Shown: piece after piece, positions 1-7,630 of the stretch
How the letters are laid out: each line of letters starts with the position of its first letter
How positions within the stretch are numbered: the stretch's first letter is position 1
Assembly (NCBI GenBank): GCA_024641475.1
Contig: JAHECZ010000006.1
Location: 1 to 64,000 of the forward strand
Reading direction: 5' to 3'
Origin: Gammaproteobacteria bacterium
Lineage (GTDB): Bacteria; Pseudomonadota; Gammaproteobacteria; UBA6429; Thiohalophilaceae
Length of the DNA stretch: 64,000 nt
Notes under the pieces: model-generated
Told to the model about the DNA's origin: nothing
Database searches by the model: none
The model's input: only the letters and a program-made list of their open reading frames with translations
Translations under genes and position numbers: made by a program

Positions 1-82
1 ACAATATAAAACTGTATACTATTTCACGATGTTTATTTAAAGATGACATTGTTTTAAGTCAATGCAGCTCTGTTTGCCATGA

Positions 83-2059
83 CTAAAATTCAATCTTGTA
101 TGACACGTAGCCGCGTCGATCAATGATGTTATTTTGAAAAACATAATATTTGTCGTTAAATACATTCTGTATTACTAGCGCAATAGTATGTTTGTTTGAA
201 TCTAAGATTCTTGAATTCTCGAGACGCATATCGACTCGTGTTGTGGCTGGCATAGTAAGGGGATCTGAGTTTCTTCTTACTATAGGTTTCATGTTGCTTC
301 GATAATATATACCGCTACTGAAATTAGTGTTTGTGGATATTTTATGCATCAATAAAATATTATAGGAGTTAACGGGGGCTGCATCACTGTATTGGCTTGT
401 GTCACCAATATTTTCAGAATTAATCTTGATGCGAGAAATGCCGCCATGCAGTTTTGTTCTTGCCGTTACATTCCAGTCGCATTGGAATTCAACTCCACGA
501 AGTAGAATGTCGTCTAAATTAGCAAACGATTTGGCTTTCCCGTCCGCATCAGCATATGGCTCGACGCCAAGCTCTCCAATAAGACCGCTTATTTTTTCAT
601 AAAATATTCGCGCGTCGTAGCGCATTGAGTTATCCAATTTATTGCTGATTAGGCCAAGATCGTACGCAGTGATATGTTCATTCATGACCGGTACGCTTTC
701 AAAAAAATATTGGTTATAATAAACGCCGGGTACAAGTATCTTATTATCTGGATGCGCTTCAAATATAATAGGCGTTCGTGTGGCTTTCGATATTGAGGCG
801 CGCAGAGTGTCTTTGCTTGTTACATGGTAATTTATTGCAATCCGCGGGGAGTGAGATGTACCCGTAAGGTCATTATTTTCGATCATGCTGCCATAATTTA
901 AAATAATATTATTGTCGATCGGCTGCTCGATTTGTACAAAAAATCTTCGATAGTGACTTTTAAGGAAGTCATATGTATGGAAAAACTCAAAGCTCGACAC
1001 TTGATCTAAACGATAGCTTGCGCCAATTACGTAACGATAATTATTGTCTGCTTTACCGGTAAATTGTATTTCTGCGTCGTAGCGTTCGCCTAATTTTCCT
1101 GTGTCTGCATAATAATCACCAAGTGCTGAATGAATTGTGTATGCGTTATTCTCCTGTTCCCGGTTATGGTAAAATTGAAAATGTATTCCCTCGTCAACGT
1201 TATCTTTTGATTCCCATCGAATTAATTGGTATTGATTAAAATTATTCTTGTATAGATTGGGTGTTGATGCGTTGAACAAATCGTCCTTACCAAGTCTGTT
1301 CTCGTTATAACCAGCCTGAAAATTAATAGAATTATTTTTATTTAATTGGTAATCAATATTGGTGTTGATTAGTCGAATCATTTTACTGTCGAACCGAGAG
1401 TCGACCCCATTATCGCTTCGATATGCCAGGCTTAATCGATAATCAAGATTTTTTGCACTGTCGTTGAGACGAAGAAATCCTTCGTGTAATTCATGGCTGC
1501 CAATGTTCGTTTTTACTGAGCTGTCATGTTCTGCTGCAGGTGATTTAGTAATAATGTTGATTACACCCAAAAAGGAATTCGAACCATAGGTCACAGCATT
1601 GGGTCCACGTATGACTTCAATGCGTTCAATATCGTCTATAGTAATCGGCAGGTTTGCCCAATTTACGCCGCCGAGAGTTGGTGAATAAACCGACCGCCCA
1701 TCGATCAATACCTGCTGTTGTCGGACATACACATCAGGCAGAAAATGGTAACCAGCCACTTGTATATTACCGCTGTCATAATCGACGATGAATCCGGGTA
1801 CTAATCGCAACATATCCGGTATTTCAGTAAAACCAGAAGCATCGATCATTTGACGATCTATAATCGTTATAGCAGCTGGTGCATTGTCGGGAGTTTGTTT
1901 AAGCCGCGTAGCGGATAACACAATCGGGATATCGTTCGGGAAATACTCTGCCTCAGGAGCCATTGGCTCAGCCGCCCGTGCCATAGACATGTTTTCCAGC
2001 AAGGCAACAAAGAGGGCAAGGTGGTTTATCTTTTGTTTGAAAATCGACCTTAACTGCAT
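83..2059 (-). CDS. TonB-dependent outer-membrane receptor
   Basis: Outer-membrane ligand-gated transporter of 658 aa, driven by TonB/ExbBD. The N-terminus has a signal-peptide-like hydrophobic stretch ending near ARAAEP. A plug domain follows (PAAITIIDR, then IPDMLRLVPGF, then the conserved IERIEVIRGPNAVTYG). The long remainder is rich in alternating aromatic and polar residues and Asn, as in a beta-barrel, and ends in an aromatic residue (YKIEF). The length suits a barrel of the colicin-I/vitamin B12 receptor size class. An AGGTAG Shine-Dalgarno lies just before the ATG. It is divergent from the Atm1-type exporter. The substrate cannot be read from sequence; siderophore, heme or cobalamin are all possible. 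Base composition is more AT-rich than the neighbouring dsr genes. Confidence 0.9.
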   Translation of the reverse strand: MQLRSIFKQKINHLALFVALLENMSMARAAEPMAPEAEYFPNDIPIVLSATRLKQTPDNAPAAITIIDRQMIDASGFTEIPDMLRLVPGFIVDYDSGNIQVAGYHFLPDVYVRQQQVLIDGRSVYSPTLGGVNWANLPITIDDIERIEVIRGPNAVTYGSNSFLGVINIITKSPAAEHDSSVKTNIGSHELHEGFLRLNDSAKNLDYRLSLAYRSDNGVDSRFDSKMIRLINTNIDYQLNKNNSINFQAGYNENRLGKDDLFNASTPNLYKNNFNQYQLIRWESKDNVDEGIHFQFYHNREQENNAYTIHSALGDYYADTGKLGERYDAEIQFTGKADNNYRYVIGASYRLDQVSSFEFFHTYDFLKSHYRRFFVQIEQPIDNNIILNYGSMIENNDLTGTSHSPRIAINYHVTSKDTLRASISKATRTPIIFEAHPDNKILVPGVYYNQYFFESVPVMNEHITAYDLGLISNKLDNSMRYDARIFYEKISGLIGELGVEPYADADGKAKSFANLDDILLRGVEFQCDWNVTARTKLHGGISRIKINSENIGDTSQYSDAAPVNSYNILLMHKISTNTNFSSGIYYRSNMKPIVRRNSDPLTMPATTRVDMRLENSRILDSNKHTIALVIQNVFNDKYYVFQNNIIDRRGYVSYKIEF

Positions 2060-2231
2060 AGGTATCTACCTGTTTTTCATTTATAATAGCAGAGGACATA
2101 ACTAGGTTATTAGCCTATAGTTTAATCATTGAATCAGGTTTAGGAAAGGTATTTAAGGTGTCAAAAAGGACCAACAGGCTAGGCAACCTCTATAATGTCA
2201 TACGCTAGTATATCCAAACTGTTGGCCAGCA
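2060..2231. promoter_or_regulatory. Divergent promoter region between receptor and ABC exporter
   Basis: A 172-base AT-rich gap between divergent genes, so it must hold promoters for both. A TATAAT hexamer at 2191-2196 reads toward the ABC exporter and is a plausible -10 element, but no good -35 is visible at the usual distance. A loose dyad with arms near 2100 and 2115 was seen but is too imperfect to call a Fur or other operator. Confidence 0.4.
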
Positions 2232-4082
2232 ATGCATTTTAGTCATCATACCGAAACCCCTCAGGCGAGTCACAACAAACGCAACAATCTGTTGCGAATG
2301 TCCCCCTATATCTGGGAATACCGGGGCAGGGTCAGTTTTGCGTTGGCATGTCTCGTGTTGGCCAAGCTGGCGACCGTCGGCATCCCATTTATCCTTAAAC
2401 AGATTATTGATCACCTTAATCTGCCTAAATCGAATTTGTTAATTTTACCTTTGGCCCTGCTGCTGGCTTATGGAACTCTAAAACTCGCTGGTGGTTTATT
2501 TAATGAATTACGTGACGCGGTTTTTGCCCGGGTTCGTTATCGCGCCATGCGGCGGATTTCAGATTCAGTTTTGGCGCATTTGCATGTGTTATCTCTGCGC
2601 TATCATCTGGAAAAAAAGACGGGCGGAATCTCGCGTGATTTGGAACGCGGTGCAGGCAGCGTTAGCACCATACTGAATTATCTGGTGTTTAATATTTTGC
2701 CGACGATAGCGGAATTTATTCTGGTGGCGGTTCTATTGTTACGCAATTATGAGTTGCGCTTCATGCTGGTTGTATTTAGCACTGTCGTTTTGTACTTCAT
2801 ATTTACCTTCAAAGTAACCGAATGGCGTATGCATTTTCGTCATGAAATGAATACGCTCGATTCAAAAGCGAATAGCCAGGCTATCGACAGTTTGATCAAT
2901 TATGAAACCGTTAAATATTTCAATAATGAAAAACTGGAATTAAACCGTTATGACACGACGATGCGTAACTGGGAAAATGTGGCAGTCCAATCACAAACGT
3001 CGATGGCCATGCTCAACTTTGGTCAGGGTACGATTATTGCGGTTGGTGTTACATTGGTTATGATATTCGCTGGTCAAGGAGTCGTTGCTGGAACGATTAC
3101 GCTGGGTGATTTGGTGCTTATCAATGCCTTGATGCTGCAACTGTTTATCCCATTAGGATTTTTGGGAATCGTCTATCGGCAGTTAAAATATTCTTTGGCA
3201 GACATATCGATGTTATTTGATCTGCTGGATCGCGATCCTGAAATAATTGACACGCCAGATGCCAAGCCCCTCGTAATCAGTCAGGGACATGTGCGATTTG
3301 AATCGGTCAGTTTTGCATATGTGCCAGAGCGTCCAATTCTGCGCAACGTCAATATTGAAATTCGCCCGGGACAAAAAGTCGCGGTAGTTGGCCCATCGGG
3401 GGCGGGAAAATCCACATTGGCCAGATTGTTATTCCGTTTTTATGATATACAGGCGGGTCGTATATATATAGATAATCAGGATATCCATCAAGTTACCCAG
3501 GATAGCCTGCGTCGCTCCATCGGAATTGTACCGCAGGATACGGTGCTTTTTAATGAAAGTATTTATTACAACATTCAATATGCCCGACCAGAGGCCAGTC
3601 GTGATGAGGTAATACATGCAGCAAGAATGGCGCATATTCATGAATTTATTGAAAAACTACCTCAGGGTTATGACACTTTGGTTGGTGAGCGCGGTTTAAA
3701 ATTATCCGGTGGGGAGAAACAACGTGTGGCTATTGCCCGAGTTGTACTCAAGAAACCCAAGATATTGATTTTTGATGAGGCAACTTCCAATTTAGATTCA
3801 CACTCTGAACAGGCCATTCTGCATTCGCTGGAAGAAATAGCAATATCACATACGACCCTGGTAATTGCGCACCGACTTTCGACCATTGTTGATGCGGATC
3901 GAATTTACGTTCTGGAGAATGGTCAAATTAGTGAAGAAGGAAATCATGCACAACTACTGGTTAAGCGTGGTATCTATGCGCGGCTCTGGCAGCTGCAACA
4001 AGAAGAGCGCCAGCGTCAACAGCCCGTATCATTATCGGACATTACTATCACGGATACGACGGTAAAAACTAAAACTGTATGA
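2232..4082 (+). CDS. atmA: Atm1-type ABC half-transporter (permease plus ATPase)
   Basis: Fused half-transporter of 616 aa, expected to act as an inner-membrane homodimer. Residues about 30-310 hold about six membrane helices of an exporter fold. The nucleotide-binding domain is at about 340-580 with Walker A GPSGAGKS, signature LSGGEKQRVAIAR, Walker B ILIFDEATSNLD and the H-loop VIAHRLST. The stretch HEMNTLDSKANSQAIDSLIN is typical of the Atm1/HMT1 family, whose members export glutathione-linked sulfur or metal compounds. In a sulfur oxidiser, export of glutathione persulfide-like species is plausible but inferred. A small S24-fold gene follows with only a few bases between them, so the two are probably cotranscribed. 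Confidence 0.88.
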   Translation: MHFSHHTETPQASHNKRNNLLRMSPYIWEYRGRVSFALACLVLAKLATVGIPFILKQIIDHLNLPKSNLLILPLALLLAYGTLKLAGGLFNELRDAVFARVRYRAMRRISDSVLAHLHVLSLRYHLEKKTGGISRDLERGAGSVSTILNYLVFNILPTIAEFILVAVLLLRNYELRFMLVVFSTVVLYFIFTFKVTEWRMHFRHEMNTLDSKANSQAIDSLINYETVKYFNNEKLELNRYDTTMRNWENVAVQSQTSMAMLNFGQGTIIAVGVTLVMIFAGQGVVAGTITLGDLVLINALMLQLFIPLGFLGIVYRQLKYSLADISMLFDLLDRDPEIIDTPDAKPLVISQGHVRFESVSFAYVPERPILRNVNIEIRPGQKVAVVGPSGAGKSTLARLLFRFYDIQAGRIYIDNQDIHQVTQDSLRRSIGIVPQDTVLFNESIYYNIQYARPEASRDEVIHAARMAHIHEFIEKLPQGYDTLVGERGLKLSGGEKQRVAIARVVLKKPKILIFDEATSNLDSHSEQAILHSLEEIAISHTTLVIAHRLSTIVDADRIYVLENGQISEEGNHAQLLVKRGIYARLWQLQQEERQRQQPVSLSDITITDTTVKTKTV

Positions 4083-4091
4083 GAGGTGGCT

Positions 4092-4433
4092 ATGGATATG
4101 ACTGGTTGTGGTAGTAGCGAACCATTTGCATTACAAGTAATAGATGACAGCATGGAACCCGAGTTCAAGCGAGGTTGCATTATTGTTATTGACCCGGATG
4201 GTGTGGTGGCGCACCAGTCGTATGTGCTGGCGATGGTGGAAAACGGTTATATATTCCGGCAGCTCATGCTGGAATCTGATCGATACTACCTGCAGCCGCT
4301 AAATGCTGATTATATGCACGAGCGCCGCGAAATATCTCCGGATGCAATTAAAGGTATTGTTGTACAACAAGCTGGCGCAACTGGACGGCGCAAAGATCGC
4401 AAATCGTATCTGCCATCAAATGACTCGAATTAA
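4092..4433 (+). CDS. Small S24/LexA-fold protein lacking a DNA-binding domain
   Basis: A 113-aa protein that aligns with the C-terminal peptidase domain of LexA/phage repressors (family S24). It has the nucleophile motif DDSMEP (Ser20) near the start and the family strand NGYIFRQL. The family's catalytic Lys falls at Arg56, so autoproteolysis is doubtful. No helix-turn-helix is present. The ATG at 4092 is preferred over the in-frame GTG at 4086 because AGAGG sits at a proper distance before it. It follows the ABC exporter by 9 bases. Function unknown; it may be a non-catalytic regulatory or signal-peptidase-like domain. Confidence 0.72.
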   Translation: MDMTGCGSSEPFALQVIDDSMEPEFKRGCIIVIDPDGVVAHQSYVLAMVENGYIFRQLMLESDRYYLQPLNADYMHERREISPDAIKGIVVQQAGATGRRKDRKSYLPSNDSN

Positions 4434-4441
4434 TCGATTGG

Positions 4442-4915
4442 TTACCTGGGTTGGTTTTTTGGCTTGCGTTGTTCGGGGCGTAATTTCGCAGTGAAATATT
4501 CATCGGCCAAATCCAGATCAACCGGGACATTCGTTTTGTCTATCAACGCCTGTTCGCTGTCATTCCAGCCGCGCAATCCCATTTTTAATGACCAGACGTG
4601 CTGATATCCCATTTGTTGCATGACATCAGCAGCAAATACGCTTCGATAGCCAGAACGACAGACCACGACAATCGGTTTCATACGTGCTTCCGCCAGTTGT
4701 GGTACGGTTTCTTCATAATCATAATCGCAGGCAGATTCTAAAATGCCACGCGGCACGTTGATTGATCCCGGGATATGTAGCGCCTGAAATTCATATGGTT
4801 CGCGTACGTCGACAATCAACATGTCTTCATGTTGCATGCGCTCGGCCAGGTCCCAAGGTAAAATCTCGTTAACGCGGAGACTATATTCTTCGACTAGCTG
4901 TTTGAATGTCTTCAT
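4442..4915 (-). CDS. Single-domain rhodanese (sulfurtransferase)
   Basis: A 157-aa rhodanese domain that would carry a persulfide on its active-site cysteine. The core motifs are VDVREPYEFQALHIPGSINVP (residues about 35-55) and the active-site loop CRSGYRS (Cys86). There is no signal peptide, so it is cytoplasmic. Its ATG overlaps the stop of the NarL-like regulator by one base, placing it at the distal end of the dsr transcript. In other sulfur oxidisers a rhodanese with TusA hands sulfur to DsrE and DsrC. No tusA is in this window, so that role is inferred from position. The 3' end lies 8 bases from the convergent S24-fold gene. Confidence 0.9.
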   Translation of the reverse strand: MKTFKQLVEEYSLRVNEILPWDLAERMQHEDMLIVDVREPYEFQALHIPGSINVPRGILESACDYDYEETVPQLAEARMKPIVVVCRSGYRSVFAADVMQQMGYQHVWSLKMGLRGWNDSEQALIDKTNVPVDLDLADEYFTAKLRPEQRKPKNQPR

Positions 4916-5577
4916 CAGGAATTGGTGTGTTGTCTGGACAAGCCTTTTTCTACTGCCATGACGGCAGCTTCGACACGTGAATGGACATTCAGCTTGCGCA
5001 AAATAGCCTTGACATGTAATTTTACGGTGCCATCAGAAATTCCCAGATTACGCGCAATGGCCTTGTTACTTTGTCCCTCGGCAAGCAATCCGAGAATTTC
5101 AGTTTCGCGCGGTGTCAGCTCAGAAAACGGACTGTTATTGGACGCGGGTTCATCACTTTTGCCTTTTACTGCTTTGGCAAGAATAGGGGCCAGATCGGGC
5201 GCAACCACTGTTTTCCCGGCAACGATATCTCGCAACGCGATGACCAGCGCATCGGGTTCCATGTCTTTGAGTAAATATCCTTGCGCACCAGCCCGTAATG
5301 ATTCAACCAGATCGGTTTCTTCGGTGCTCGTGGTGAGCATGACGATAGGCATAGGCACATTCTGCGCGCGCAAGGTACGCAAGACGGTTAAACCATCCAG
5401 ATCCGGCATGCGCATATCCAGTAATACAACATCAGGTTTGATTTCATTAACCAGTGCTACGCAATCTGTTCCTCTATCGACTGATGCGGCAATCTCAATA
5501 CCACGACTGACTAATAACCCTTCCAGGCCGGCACGAAACAGGGTGTGATCATCGATCAGTACGACACGAAGACTCAT
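4915..5577 (-). CDS. NarL-type response regulator
   Basis: A 220-aa FixJ/NarL-family transcription factor. The receiver domain has DD at 9-10, phospho-acceptor Asp54 (VLLDMRMPD) and a conserved Thr/Lys switch (LTTS, LLKD). The C-terminal LuxR-type helix-turn-helix begins LTPRETEILGLLAEGQSNK. Its recognition helix TVKLHVKAIL closely resembles the NarL one, keeping the two DNA-contacting lysines; the valine between them is Leu here. It overlaps the histidine kinase by 4 bases (ATGA) and the rhodanese by 1. The kinase is its obvious partner. The NarL-type 7-2-7 palindrome upstream of dsrA (20101-20116) is the best candidate target in the window. Whether nitrate is the signal is not shown. Confidence 0.92.
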   Translation of the reverse strand: MSLRVVLIDDHTLFRAGLEGLLVSRGIEIAASVDRGTDCVALVNEIKPDVVLLDMRMPDLDGLTVLRTLRAQNVPMPIVMLTTSTEETDLVESLRAGAQGYLLKDMEPDALVIALRDIVAGKTVVAPDLAPILAKAVKGKSDEPASNNSPFSELTPRETEILGLLAEGQSNKAIARNLGISDGTVKLHVKAILRKLNVHSRVEAAVMAVEKGLSRQHTNS

Positions 5578-7238
5578 TGTTTTATCTGCCTTGTAGGAAA
5601 GTCAACCGGAATAGAGTTGAGTGATTGAGATGTATTTATCGGATTGGTTGCAGATGAGTAACGGAAAGACAAATTGATTCGTGTGCCTTCACCTGGTTCG
5701 CTTTCAATGCGTAAATCCGCATTAATACGTTTGGCGCGTTCAGCCATAATGTGTAAACCATAATGATCACGGTGTGTGTCAGGATTGGCCTGAGTATTCA
5801 TACCAACACCATCATCTTCCAGCAAGATGTCACATTCGCCTTGTGGTGTACTACGGACGATCACGCGGACATTGTGTGCCTGACTGTGCTTGCGAATATT
5901 ATTGAGTGATTCCTGGATAATTCGTAATGCTTCAACCTCAATAGAGGCGGGGAGTTGTACAATATTCCATTCCTGTTGCAGGAATATCGCAATGCCAGTC
6001 TGGTTGCGGAAACGATTAACCAGTTGTTGCACCGCAGGAACCAGGCCGCGCTTGTCAATGGGCGCACGAAAATGCGTGATTAATTCGCGCAACTCAGCAT
6101 AAGCTTCATCAAGATTGATTTCGATTTTTTCCAGTTCATGCCATACCGCCGGTTCTTCGCCTTTACGCAGATTTTCGTCCAATACGCGCGCCTGAAATCG
6201 TAAGCTGGCAAGGGTTTGCGCCAGCGAATCATGTAATTCATGAGCAATACGGGTACGTTCTTCCATTATCGATAAACGATTGGCTTCATCATCCAGACGG
6301 GATTTTTCAATTGCCATGCCTAAGTGGCGACCGATGCTGGTGAGCAGCTCATTAAGCTCATCAGATTCAACGAGTGATTCAGCCGCAACAAATAGATTGT
6401 ATACCCCGAGAGTTCGGTCGCGATATTGCAAGGGCACGGCGATCATGCCGAATGTTTCGGTGCTGTCAAAAAATGTATGGCCGATAATCTGGTCGCAGTG
6501 GCGTACATCATGTTCGTAGAGGACTTGCCCCTGATTATAGGCTGTGCCGCATAAACAGGTTGCTGCAGGGATAAACTGTTCGCGTTGAATGACTGCTTCA
6601 TCCAGGCCAGTGCTGGCAACCAGACGCATTTGATTATCTTCAGTGACCAGGCGAACGACGGCAGCACGTGCATTCACAACTTCTTTGAGCGTATGAAGAA
6701 ATCGGGTTAATAAATCGTCGAGATCGCGCGACACGTTGATGCTGGCGGCGACGTCATAAATAATTTCCAGTGAGCGGGTTTTTTGTGCAATGTGATGCGT
6801 TTGTTCATGCACCTGGCTTTGCATGTCTTCGCTTAGTGCCTGTAAAGTATCACTCAATCGATTGATATCTTGTTCTAGCGCAAAATATTCATTGGTGCCA
6901 CTGGTCAGCGACAGGCGACTATTCAGTTTGCCGGCGCGTATGCTTTGCGCCCATTCCCGTAACGCGGTTAATGGAGCCAGCAAGTTGCGTTGCAGCAGAA
7001 AAAATAAACTTAACAGGAGTAATAGCGCAATCCCAAGTAAAGTAAAAATAATCGGTTGAGCCAGTGTGGTACGCCCAGGTCCGTGTAATGCCCACAGGCT
7101 GATACCCCCTAAAGCAAGGATAACGAATGCGAGTGCAGCAAGCGGGATGCATAACCGGCTATGCCAAGGGCCGCCCATGGCAGCAGAAGTTACTGTAGTG
7201 GATTTGGCATTATGCAAAGTTGAGCTATTAGGCTGCAA
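5574..7238 (-). CDS. NarX-like sensor histidine kinase with GAF domain
   Basis: A 554-aa HisKA_3-type kinase. Two membrane helices (about 30-52 and 62-83) flank only about ten residues, so the periplasmic nitrate-sensing domain of true NarX is absent. A HAMP-like linker follows (about 85-140), then a GAF domain (about 165-310) with Cys228, Cys230 and Cys248. The kinase core has phospho-acceptor His333 in HELHDSLAQT and an ATPase domain (NNIRKHSQA, DDGVGM). The start is TTG at 7238, chosen because CAGGAG precedes it by 7 bases. It lies 77 bases after dsrR on the same strand. The signal is probably cytoplasmic and perhaps redox- or sulfur-linked through the cysteines, which is inference. Confidence 0.88.
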   Translation of the reverse strand: MQPNSSTLHNAKSTTVTSAAMGGPWHSRLCIPLAALAFVILALGGISLWALHGPGRTTLAQPIIFTLLGIALLLLLSLFFLLQRNLLAPLTALREWAQSIRAGKLNSRLSLTSGTNEYFALEQDINRLSDTLQALSEDMQSQVHEQTHHIAQKTRSLEIIYDVAASINVSRDLDDLLTRFLHTLKEVVNARAAVVRLVTEDNQMRLVASTGLDEAVIQREQFIPAATCLCGTAYNQGQVLYEHDVRHCDQIIGHTFFDSTETFGMIAVPLQYRDRTLGVYNLFVAAESLVESDELNELLTSIGRHLGMAIEKSRLDDEANRLSIMEERTRIAHELHDSLAQTLASLRFQARVLDENLRKGEEPAVWHELEKIEINLDEAYAELRELITHFRAPIDKRGLVPAVQQLVNRFRNQTGIAIFLQQEWNIVQLPASIEVEALRIIQESLNNIRKHSQAHNVRVIVRSTPQGECDILLEDDGVGMNTQANPDTHRDHYGLHIMAERAKRINADLRIESEPGEGTRINLSFRYSSATNPINTSQSLNSIPVDFPTRQIKQ

Positions 7239-7315
7239 TCAGGTCTCCTGTCAGCTGACTGCTACTGTAGTAGACTCGGCTGATGATTCCAAGACTTTGT
7301 TTTGCCAATCGTTGT

Positions 7316-7630
7316 TCAGGCATTGGCGGGCCTGTAGTTTGGGTCGCTGGGGTTACAAAAGATAAAATGAAACTCGCCATTATCCAATTGAACGTAATCC
7401 AAGGTGGTATCTTTCAACAGATCCGCGCTTAAAGGGGATACGACGATTTCCACCCCTTCGCTGCTATAGGTCATATCTCCGTCATGTTCCTCATCAGCAA
7501 AGCCCATCGCATAATTTAATGAACCATCTACGGTGCGTTTAGCGGCAAGTCGCAAGGGTAAACCTTCCATGTGGCTTTGTTTGGCGGATTGGCGGATTTG
7601 TTCAGCGGCTGCTTTGGTTAATGAAATCAT
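7316..7630 (-). CDS. dsrR: DsrR, A-type scaffold-like protein of the dsr operon
   Basis: A 104-aa HesB/IscA-fold protein (MISLTKAAAEQIRQ start). It lacks the three cluster-binding cysteines of IscA; the only cysteine is Cys92 in FIFCNPSDPNY, where IscA has the CGCG tail. This matches DsrR of Allochromatium vinosum, which has the A-type fold without the Fe-S ligands and affects dsr gene expression. The ATG overlaps the stop of dsrN by 4 bases, giving the standard dsrNR order. It is the last canonical dsr gene before the two-component system. Confidence 0.88.
   Translation of the reverse strand: MISLTKAAAEQIRQSAKQSHMEGLPLRLAAKRTVDGSLNYAMGFADEEHDGDMTYSSEGVEIVVSPLSADLLKDTTLDYVQLDNGEFHFIFCNPSDPNYRPANA

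Noticed and set aside
2060-2071. AGGTATCTACCT dyad before the TonB receptor as an operator
   Set aside because: It coincides with the receptor's ribosome-binding site and is only 5 bases per arm.
4922-5548. Long plus-strand open frame (208 codons) opposite the NarL-like regulator
   Set aside because: Antisense shadow of a clear response regulator; its translation is Ser/Arg/Thr-rich without domain features.
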